Shown here in pieces: positions 1-5,116 of a stretch of 6,040 nt of DNA. The translations under genes were made by a program, and so were the position numbers. Positions within the stretch are counted from its first letter, which is position 1, and each line of letters starts with the position of its first letter. The DNA lies in contig SLQH01000514.1 in NCBI GenBank assembly GCA_007131555.1, forward strand, positions 1 through 6,040. Direction: 5' to 3'. The notes under the pieces are model-generated. The model searched no databases. It was not told the origin of the DNA and saw nothing but the letters and a program-made list of their open reading frames with translations. Origin of the DNA: Planctomycetota bacterium (GTDB taxonomy: Bacteria > Planctomycetota > UBA11346).

Positions 1-1
1 C

Positions 2-148
2 GCCGAGGCGGTGGTCGCCTGCGAGATGGGCGCCAGCCTGGAGGATCTGGCCCGCAGCGTCCATCCCCACCCGACCCTATCGGAGACCCTGGCCGGAGCC
101 GCCGAAGCCGGCCTGGGGGCGGCCACCGATCTGCCGCCGACCGCATGA
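2..148 (+). CDS. lpdA: Dihydrolipoyl dehydrogenase (E3), C-terminal fragment
   Basis: The window opens inside this gene; the last 48 codons and the TGA stop are present. E3 reoxidises the dihydrolipoyl group of 2-oxo acid dehydrogenase complexes (pyruvate, 2-oxoglutarate) or the glycine cleavage system, using FAD and NAD+, in the cytoplasm. The visible part is the end of the dimerisation domain. It reads ACEMGASLEDLARSVHPHPT followed by LSET. The HPHPT segment carries the conserved His-Pro whose histidine acts as active-site base with the partner subunit's disulfide. The tail 'TDLPP' is also typical of bacterial E3, which often runs several residues further. Here the stop falls inside the first bases of a repeat element, so the tail may have been altered by insertion. 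Other disulfide oxidoreductases of the family (mercuric or glutathione reductase) have a similar HP motif, but the surrounding residues fit E3 best. FAD and NAD domains are outside the window. Confidence 0.9.
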   Translation, partial: AEAVVACEMGASLEDLARSVHPHPTLSETLAGAAEAGLGAATDLPPTA

Positions 149-328
149 CCCTAAAATGGGCAGTTAGGCTTTGGACTTTAGGCTTTAGGGTTGCTTCTCA
201 AGCGGATATACGCAGACACAACCGGTTCACCTTCTGGGTGAAAGCCTGAATCTGTCTATATCGTCTTGTACAGCAACCCTATAGCCTCCAGCCTCCAGCC
301 TAAAGCCTACAGCCGGATTTAGGATGAC
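145..328. repeat. HPR copy 1: heptad-armed palindromic repeat, full length
   Basis: This is a 184-bp imperfect palindrome, closely matched at 4736-4912 and in shortened form at 2368-2432. The left arm is made of 7-bp units (TTAGGCT, TTGGACT, TTAGGCT, TTAGGGT at about 164-191). The right arm carries the complementary units (ACCCTAT, AGCCTCC, AGCCTCC, AGCCTAA, AGCCTAC at 276-310). The two arms pair almost throughout, down to GATATACGCAG (205-215) against CTGTCTATATC further right. The centre holds the 8-bp palindrome AACCGGTT (220-227) and a small stem TTCACC/GGTGAA (226-231 with 237-242). The outer ends are TGACCCTAAA (146-155) and TTTAGGATGAC (318-328). No protein is encoded. The left end overlaps the lpdA stop codon, so the element is probably transcribed as a 3' hairpin. 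It resembles ERIC- or MITE-like intergenic palindromes in style, but I do not recognise it as a named family. Confidence 0.85.
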
Positions 329-350
329 TGCGCCTGTACAGGTCGGCCTC

Positions 351-366
351 ACCCGGAGCACCGGGT
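351..366. other. Perfect 6-bp GC-rich hairpin upstream of the exonuclease gene
   Basis: ACCCGG (351-356) and CCGGGT (361-366) are perfect complements around the loop AGCA. Just before it lies the 10-bp palindrome CCTGTACAGG (333-342). No T-run follows, so it is not a standard intrinsic terminator on either strand. It lies in the 138-bp gap between HPR copy 1 and the exonuclease gene. I see no convincing -35/-10 pair in that gap. It could be a leader hairpin or an operator, but the role is unknown. Confidence 0.35.
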
Positions 367-454
367 ATGGATCCGGCTGGGGCGTGGAACCCGGTCTTGT
401 CCTAGCGGTCCTGGGCTTCAGCATGGCTGTGAGCCGGCGTGGGACTGCCGGTGC

Positions 455-460
455 AGGAGG
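455..460 (+). promoter_or_regulatory. Strong Shine-Dalgarno of the exonuclease gene
   Basis: AGGAGG lies six bases before the ATG at 467. It is a complete anti-16S match and decides the start over other in-frame or nearby ATG/GTG codons. Confidence 0.85.
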
Positions 461-466
461 GTCGGC

Positions 467-1306
467 ATGCTGACGCGCAGCTTCATCTTTGCTCCGGGCA
501 TGAGTGCCGAGCTGGAACGGTCCTTGTGGCGGGCCGGAGTCACCAGTTGGCAGACCCTGCGCAAGCATTCCGGCCAGGCCGAGCAGGCCATCGGCCGAGC
601 CCGGACCGCCAAGCTGCTGGCCGCCGTCACCGAGGCCGAAGCGGCCCTGGAGCGCGGCGACGGCGCGTGGATGCGCGAGCATTGGCCGGAGAAGGAGACC
701 TGGCGTCTGTGGGACGGCTGGTGCAGCCGGGAGCAGGTCGCCCTGGTCGACATCGAGACCACCGGCCGGACGCCGGGCTACGATCAAATCACGGTCATCG
801 GTCTGGCCGATGGCAGCCAGGCGCGGGCCTTCGTCGCCGAACGCCCCCTGCCCGGCGATGAGCCCCTTGACGATTTTCCCGAAGCGGTGCGGGACTACCG
901 GCTACTGGTGACCTTCAACGGCATCCAGTTCGATGTCCCCTTCATCGAGAAGCACTTCCGAGCTCAGCATTTCCGCTTTGCCATGCCCCATCTTGATCTG
1001 ATGTGGCCGGCCCGGGCCTTGGGCCTGACCGGTGGGCTCAAGGACATGGAGAAGATCCTGGGCATCAGCCGCGACGACGATATCAAGGAGATCCGTGGCA
1101 ACCAGGCCATCACCTTGTGGGGCGCCTGGCGCTCCGGCGACCGCCAAGCCTACGAACGCTTGGTCGAGTACTGCAAGGCCGACTGCGTCAACCTCATGGC
1201 CTTTGCCGATGCCGTCCATCAGCGTAGCTGGGAGGCCGCCTACACCCCCTACGCCCAGGACATCGATCTGGATGCCATGATGGGCGAGCAGTTGAGCCTG
1301 TTCTGA
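467..1306 (+). CDS. YprB-type RNase H-fold DEDDy exonuclease
   Basis: This 279-residue cytoplasmic protein is predicted to be a metal-dependent 3'-5' exonuclease of the DnaQ-like superfamily, in the YprB/'RNase H-like' group. The four acidic residues and the tyrosine of the DEDDy class are visible: D95 and E97 in VDIETTG, D156 in NGIQFDVPF, and Y235/D239 in EYCKADC. The stretch GGLKDMEKILGI (189-200) is typical of YprB-like proteins. Residues 1-35 (SFIFAPGM...ERSLWRAGVTSW) look like the short helix-hairpin-helix-like leader often found before this domain. The length is normal and there is no frameshift. The natural substrate of most members is unknown; DNA repair or RNA processing are both possible. 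The start is set by AGGAGG at 455-460. The ABC ATPase gene begins 54 bp downstream on the same strand, so the two may be co-transcribed, although no functional link is evident. Confidence 0.88.
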   Translation: MLTRSFIFAPGMSAELERSLWRAGVTSWQTLRKHSGQAEQAIGRARTAKLLAAVTEAEAALERGDGAWMREHWPEKETWRLWDGWCSREQVALVDIETTGRTPGYDQITVIGLADGSQARAFVAERPLPGDEPLDDFPEAVRDYRLLVTFNGIQFDVPFIEKHFRAQHFRFAMPHLDLMWPARALGLTGGLKDMEKILGISRDDDIKEIRGNQAITLWGAWRSGDRQAYERLVEYCKADCVNLMAFADAVHQRSWEAAYTPYAQDIDLDAMMGEQLSLF

Positions 1307-1360
1307 TGCCCGCCGCTACCTGTGGTTGCCTGCGCCAGCCCGAGCCTAGGATGATCCAGC

Positions 1361-2365
1361 ATGGATGAGCCCCTGCTGGCCGTGCGCGAGCTGCGCAAAC
1401 TATTTCCCCTGCGCCGGGGCGTGTTTGCCCGCACCGTGGGCCATGTCCACGCCGTCGATGGGGTGTCCTTTGCACTGGCGGCTGGTCGCTCCTTGGGTCT
1501 GGTCGGTGAATCGGGCTGCGGCAAGACCACCACTGGCCGTTGCCTGCTGCGTCTGATCGAGCCGACCGCCGGTTCCATCAGGTTTCGCGGTGAGGACATC
1601 ACCCATGTCAACGGCGAACGCCTGCGGACCCTGCGCCGCGACATGCAGATGGTCTTCCAGGACCCCTACGGCTCGCTCAACCCCCGCTGTACGGTGGGTC
1701 AGATCCTGGGCGAACCCCTGCTGGTCCACCGCATCTGTCCCCGCGATGAGATCCCCGACCGGGTGCGGCAGCTGCTGGACCAAGTCGGTCTTGAGGCCGA
1801 CATGGCCGACCTCTACCCGCATCAGTTCTCCGGCGGCCAGCGCCAGCGCATCGGCATCGCCCGGGCCCTGTCCCTGCATCCGGCCCTGATGGTCTGCGAC
1901 GAACCGGTCTCGGCCCTCGACGTGTCGGTCCAGGCCCAGGTCATCAATCTGCTGCGTGATCTCCAGGACAGCCTGGGCATGGCCTACATCTTCATCGCCC
2001 ATGACTTGGCGGTGGTCGCCCATCTCTGTCATGAGGTGGCGGTGATGTATCTTGGCGAGATCGTTGAGCAGGGGCCGGTCGAAGCCCTCTACCGCCGGCC
2101 CCTGCATCCCTACACCCAGGCCCTGCTGTCGGCGATTCCGGCCGATGAACCAGGCCAGCGCCGCCAGCGCATCATCCTCGCCGGCGATCCGCCCAGCCCG
2201 TTGGAGCCATCCAGCGCCCAACGCTACATCCGCCGTTTTCCGGACCATGCCGCCGCCTTCGAAGGCGGCCCCATCACCTTGCAGGAGGTCGCCCCCGGCC
2301 ATGTGGTGCGCTGCGCCCGGCGCGAGGTCCTGGAGGACATGGCCGACCGGCTTGCGGTTGGCTAG
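1361..2365 (+). CDS. oppF: OppF/DppF-type peptide ABC transporter ATP-binding protein, missing most Fe-S cysteines
   Basis: This 334-residue protein is an ATPase subunit of an oligopeptide/dipeptide-type (or nickel/sugar) ABC importer, expected at the inner face of the membrane with OppB/C-like permeases and an OppD-like partner. All nucleotide-binding motifs are intact: Walker A GESGCGKT (49-56), Q-loop QDPYGSLNP (100-108), signature FSGGQRQR (156-163), Walker B ALMVCDE (175-181), D-loop SALD (184-187) and H-loop H214. The family-specific C-terminal region starts at RRPLHPYTQALLSAIP (245-260). The usual four-cysteine cluster there reads Q287, F293, F300 and C318, so only the last cysteine survives. 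The start ATG follows a modest AGGA about nine bases upstream. No permease, binding protein or second ATPase is present in the window, so it looks like an orphan or has partners elsewhere. Substrate cannot be predicted, and the symbol is a family label. A palindromic repeat begins two bases after the stop. Confidence 0.88.
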   Translation: MDEPLLAVRELRKLFPLRRGVFARTVGHVHAVDGVSFALAAGRSLGLVGESGCGKTTTGRCLLRLIEPTAGSIRFRGEDITHVNGERLRTLRRDMQMVFQDPYGSLNPRCTVGQILGEPLLVHRICPRDEIPDRVRQLLDQVGLEADMADLYPHQFSGGQRQRIGIARALSLHPALMVCDEPVSALDVSVQAQVINLLRDLQDSLGMAYIFIAHDLAVVAHLCHEVAVMYLGEIVEQGPVEALYRRPLHPYTQALLSAIPADEPGQRRQRIILAGDPPSPLEPSSAQRYIRRFPDHAAAFEGGPITLQEVAPGHVVRCARREVLEDMADRLAVG

Positions 2366-2367
2366 AA

Positions 2368-2432
2368 ATGACCCTAAATCGGCTTGTAGAGCAACCCTAA
2401 AGCCTCCAGCCTAAAGCCTACAGCCGGATTTA
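2368..2432. repeat. HPR copy 3: internally deleted, right end lost
   Basis: ATGACCCTAAA (2368-2378) matches the left end of the other two copies. After a junction of a few bases it jumps to the right arm, CTTGTAGAGCAACCCTAA, then heptads AGCCTCC, AGCCTAA, AGCCTAC and AGCCGGATTTA. Relative to copy 2 about 105 bp are missing, namely the left heptads and the whole central loop region. The final GGGTGAC is replaced by a run of A. The element occupies nearly the whole 76-bp gap between the convergent ABC and propeller-like genes and lies in the same orientation as copies 1 and 2. Confidence 0.85.
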
Positions 2433-2455
2433 AAAAAAACGCTACTCAAGCCGTT
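2432..2455 (-). terminator. Possible weak intrinsic terminator of the 691-residue protein gene
   Basis: Read on the minus strand, AACGGCT (2455-2449) can pair with AGCGTT (2443-2438) with one bulged G and a five-base loop. The 3' side runs straight into eight T residues (2439-2432). The stem is short and contains the stop codon, so this is only a candidate. The T-run is formed where the right end of HPR copy 3 was lost. Confidence 0.3.
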
Positions 2456-4517
2456 CGCCGCCGGGGTACAACCAGCGGCGGCCGTCACCATCACTGACCA
2501 CCAGGCCCTCAGCGCTGGCCTGGACAGAGCGGGCCGGAGCCGGCAGGGCGATATCATGGATCTGCACCGAACCGTCATCTGCTACGCTGATCATGGCCAG
2601 ATGGGTCTCAAGCACGGGCGGATGGAGCACTGCCATGTGGCGGGGATTGATGATGTGCAGGCTGCCGGGATCGGCCAGATGACTGGGCACGGACAGGTAG
2701 GCCAGACGCCGACCATCATGCGGATCAACGATAGCGAACCGATGCTGGCCCTCTAGCACCACCAGCCAGCCATCACGCAGGGCCAGGGTGCGACTGGGCA
2801 GAAAGGACTGCGAGGGGACATCCCACTGATGCTGCCACAGGGGCCGACCATCGCGATCATGGCAGCGCAGGACGGTATGATCAGAGCCGCCGCCGGACAC
2901 ATCGATCCAGGCCCGATCATCGAGGCGATAACGCAGCTCCCCGGCATCATCACGCATCAAGCGCAAGGTCTGGGCCCGCTCAGTCTGGTTCTCGGACAGG
3001 CGACGGGCCAACAACCCAGCGCTGTGCTGGTGTCGCCAGTGGCGAGGCAGCAGCGATGGCTGCCGGTCAACGCTGACCCAGACCTCGGGCAGGGCCGCAG
3101 CCAACTGCGCCAAGCGCCTGCTGACCGCAGCCGGCACGGCATCGTGATCATGACGCCACAGGGCGTGCAGGGCGCGTAGGGCCTCAGGGGCATCGATGCT
3201 CAACAGCCGTTGACGATCGTCTTCCGGCAGGTCATGCCAGCGCTGGGGAAGAGCCTCAACCAGATGGAGCAAGGCCCGGGCGCGCTCGGCACCAGAGGGC
3301 AGGGCCAGGGCCGTCTGCCAGGCTTCGTCCTGCTGTCCGGCACGCAATCGCCACTGCACGGTCTGGGCTGAACCGGCCGCATAGGCCAACTCATCTTCGA
3401 GATGGGTGATCAGCCGCCGGGCTCCGTCATCATCCACCAGACCCGGCAGGTCATCAAGCATGGCAAAGCGCCAGCGACTCGGATCGGCCAGGTCATGCTC
3501 CCAGCTGGCAATGATGTCTGGACCACGCAGATGGGTGATGAAACGGCGTCCCAGCCACATGGTGTCGGCGCCATAACCCAAGGGAGCAATCAGGGGCGGT
3601 TCTGGCAGGCGCTGCTCCAAGACATGCCGGTAGGAGACATGGCGACCCCGCACCACATCACCCTCCACGACCCAGGCCACTCCGGCCGCCACTGCCAACA
3701 GCCGTCCGCCCTCATCACGCGGCAGGCGGCGTCTACGGCCCTGTTCGTCATAGAGGCGCAGGTCTTGACCGGTGTCGATGGCCGCACCACCCAGTCCTGT
3801 CACCGCCTGGCCATGAGAGGGAACCGATATCTGCCAACGGGCCTGGGCCCAGGGGTCGGCGGCAATCAACAACTCACCATGCCGCTGCCAGGAGACCGTC
3901 GCTCCCTCATCTACCATCAGCTGCCGCCGGGCTTGATAGGCACGAATCGGACCTGGGCGGTATCCTCGGGGAAGACCCATATCGCGCGGAGCCAGGCCCA
4001 GAAAGCGTTTCGCCACAGCCTTCCGCTCAGCGAAATAGACCGCCGCATCGGATCCCGGTATCTGATCGACAATGCCCAGAAAGCGCCGCCACAGACCAAA
4101 GTCAAAGGCCCGATCAGCGGCATCACGCATGGCCGCCAGGGCCGTTGGGGCGGGCAGGAAAAACTGCGGACCAATCGTCGGATCACCCCGCACCCGGGCG
4201 TAGAAGCCGTCAAGAATGGCTTGGGCCTGGAGCTGGGCCGCATCGTCAAGCCTGACCAGGCGGCGGCGCAGGGGGACCGTCCAGTGCTCCACTTGAGCAT
4301 CAGGACCGGACAAGCCGATCGGCTCCACAAACCAGGCCGGCGGACAGCGTTTCAGGGCCTGAACATCGCCCTCTTCAAGAGCCGCCAACACAGCCATGAT
4401 ACCGTCCTGCTGGGCATCGTTGGGGCTGACCAGAGGCTGGGATTCGCCAGCCAGACCGAACACCGGCACCAACAGCAAGACGCTGAGCAGAAACATGGTG
4501 AGCGAAAAGCGACACAT
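2442..4517 (-). CDS. Exported 691-residue protein with propeller-like and helical regions, function unknown
   Basis: I do not recognise a named family. The N-terminus is a clear Sec signal peptide: a short basic start (MCRFSLT), a hydrophobic core MFLLSVLLLVPVFGLA (8-23) and likely cleavage near residue 23-24. No lipobox cysteine is present. Residues 30-180 look mostly helical. Residues about 205-340 and 525-690 have the alternating strand and 'D-G-R' turn pattern of WD/PQQ-like propeller blades, for example VLRCHDRDGRPLWQHQW (549-565) and FAIVDPHDGRRLAYLSV (594-610). Residues about 370-480 are helical and TPR-like (AGQQDEAWQTALALPSGAER). No catalytic motif is visible. Only three cysteines occur (2, 58, 552). 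The start at 4517 has GGAG 13 bases upstream, which is far. M8 (4496) would give a tidier signal peptide but lacks any ribosome site. It is convergent with the ABC gene, divergent from the toroid gene, and has a MITE 44 bp upstream. Periplasmic or surface location is inferred. Confidence 0.75.
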   Translation of the reverse strand: MCRFSLTMFLLSVLLLVPVFGLAGESQPLVSPNDAQQDGIMAVLAALEEGDVQALKRCPPAWFVEPIGLSGPDAQVEHWTVPLRRRLVRLDDAAQLQAQAILDGFYARVRGDPTIGPQFFLPAPTALAAMRDAADRAFDFGLWRRFLGIVDQIPGSDAAVYFAERKAVAKRFLGLAPRDMGLPRGYRPGPIRAYQARRQLMVDEGATVSWQRHGELLIAADPWAQARWQISVPSHGQAVTGLGGAAIDTGQDLRLYDEQGRRRRLPRDEGGRLLAVAAGVAWVVEGDVVRGRHVSYRHVLEQRLPEPPLIAPLGYGADTMWLGRRFITHLRGPDIIASWEHDLADPSRWRFAMLDDLPGLVDDDGARRLITHLEDELAYAAGSAQTVQWRLRAGQQDEAWQTALALPSGAERARALLHLVEALPQRWHDLPEDDRQRLLSIDAPEALRALHALWRHDHDAVPAAVSRRLAQLAAALPEVWVSVDRQPSLLPRHWRHQHSAGLLARRLSENQTERAQTLRLMRDDAGELRYRLDDRAWIDVSGGGSDHTVLRCHDRDGRPLWQHQWDVPSQSFLPSRTLALRDGWLVVLEGQHRFAIVDPHDGRRLAYLSVPSHLADPGSLHIINPRHMAVLHPPVLETHLAMISVADDGSVQIHDIALPAPARSVQASAEGLVVSDGDGRRWLYPGGERLE

Positions 4518-4561
4518 ATGCCAAACATGACTCCGTTGCCCAGGAAGAGCAACTCATTGAT

Positions 4562-4729
4562 CTAGGAGTCTGTAAGGGATAGCGACCGAGCACAAGCGCA
4601 GTGCATTTTCGAGACACGATTTCGTCGAAAACCGCAGCCATAGCCGTAGCTATGGTGAGGATTTCGCCGGATAGGGGCCGAAAAGGCCAAGCCAGGCGAC
4701 GTGTCAGTCTATTCCTTACAGGCTCCTAG
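4562..4729. mobile_element. MITE-like palindromic element with CTAG borders
   Basis: This 168-bp non-coding element is bounded by near-perfect inverted repeats. The left end is CTAGGAGTCTGTAAGGGATA plus G (4562-4582). The right end read inward is CTAGGAGCCTGTAAGGAATA plus G (4729-4709), giving 19 of 21 identical. If CTAG at each end is a duplicated 4-bp target, the inverted repeats proper are 17 bp. The interior is also palindromic. A perfect 7-bp stem CCATAGC/GCTATGG (4638-4644, 4649-4655) with loop CGTA sits at the exact midpoint, and further stems are TTTTCGA/TCGAAAA (4606-4612, 4625-4631) and GGCC/GGCC around 4677-4689. No transposase is encoded, so movement would depend on an enzyme from a full IS elsewhere. 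CTAG targets are known for some IS5-related and other families, but I cannot assign the parent. Confidence 0.8.
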
Positions 4730-4735
4730 GCCATG

Positions 4736-4912
4736 GTGACCCTAAAAACCGCAGTTATGCTTTGACCCTTGGGCTGTAGGGTTGCTATTCAAGCGGATAT
4801 ACGCAGCCAGAACCGGTTCACCTTCTGGGTGAAAGCTCGAATCTGTCTCAATCGCGTTGTAGAGCAACCCTAAAGCCCCCAGCCTAAAGCCTACAGCCGG
4901 ATTTAGGGTGAC
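4736..4912. repeat. HPR copy 2: heptad-armed palindromic repeat, full length
   Basis: This is a 177-bp second full copy with the cleanest termini: GTGACCCTAAA (4736-4746) at the left and TTTAGGGTGAC (4902-4912) at the right, inverted repeats matching at 10 of 11 positions. It aligns to copy 1 without gaps except for one missing 7-bp unit in the right arm (here ACCCTAA, AGCCCCC, AGCCTAA, AGCCTAC). Central blocks are identical to copy 1, including CAAGCGGATATACGCAG (4790-4806) and the AACCGGTT palindrome with its TTCACC/GGTGAA stem (4811-4833). The left-arm heptads have drifted more (TTATGCT, TTGACCC, TTGGGCT, GTAGGGT). It starts only six bases after the MITE and lies 204 bp upstream of the toroid gene. 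Confidence 0.87.
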
Positions 4913-5116
4913 ACGGCCTGACAACCGGGCAACTGCAGAACCCCGCCCGCACGGACTGTCAACCATTGCAACAGCCCTGCGGCAAGGCTGTCGGTTCTGA
5001 TGACAGAAACGGCGCCGCCTAAGGCCTTATGCTGGCATGGTGATTGCTTATTGCTATGTGTCTTTCACCATGAACCCAGCATCATTGCTACGATGAACCC
5101 GCCAAGGAGCTTCCCC
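4913..5116 (+). other. Non-coding leader region of the toroid gene
   Basis: There are 204 bp between HPR copy 2 and the toroid start. A hairpin ACAGCC/GGCTGT (4971-4976, 4986-4991) with a nine-base loop is the only clear structure, and it has no T-run. I cannot identify a convincing promoter. Two ATGs at 5070 and 5093 precede the chosen start; 5093 is in frame but has no ribosome site. Confidence 0.4.
5104..5109 (+). promoter_or_regulatory. Shine-Dalgarno deciding the toroid gene start
   Basis: AAGGAG lies seven bases before ATG 5117. It lies downstream of the in-frame ATG at 5093, so it favours the shorter protein whose N-terminus is a clean signal peptide. Confidence 0.75.

Noticed and set aside
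146..156. CCCTAAA/TTTAGGG units resembling eukaryotic (plant-type) telomere repeats
   Set aside because: They are single degenerate heptads within a bacterial intergenic palindrome, not a long tandem array, and the dominant unit is AGCCTAA.
276..314. Short tandem repeats as a possible CRISPR or iteron array
   Set aside because: Units are 7 bp without spacers and there is no cas gene or replication initiator nearby; the array is one arm of a palindrome.
227..787. Minus-strand open frames reading LNPAVGFRL through HPR copies 1 and 2 (also 4742-4966)
   Set aside because: The shared peptide comes simply from translating the heptad array (three heptads are seven codons). The frames diverge after the repeat, and the one-heptad difference between copies shifts the frame. 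No ribosome site or domain supports a gene.
1400..2302. A 300-codon open frame antisense to the ABC ATPase
   Set aside because: The plus strand encodes an ABC ATPase with every motif intact; the long antisense frame results from GC-rich codon use.
3402..4565. A 387-codon open frame on the plus strand
   Set aside because: It lies antisense to the 691-residue exported protein, which has a proper signal peptide and coherent residue composition. The plus-strand product has no recognisable domain and low-complexity polar composition typical of an antisense shadow.
4375..4641. Minus-strand frame spanning the MITE and the start of the exported protein
   Set aside because: It overlaps the real coding sequence in another frame and begins inside the MITE; no transposase motif is present.
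4913..5116. Possible promoter around TTGCTTATTGCTATG before the toroid gene
   Set aside because: Spacing and sequence do not make a convincing -35/-10 pair.
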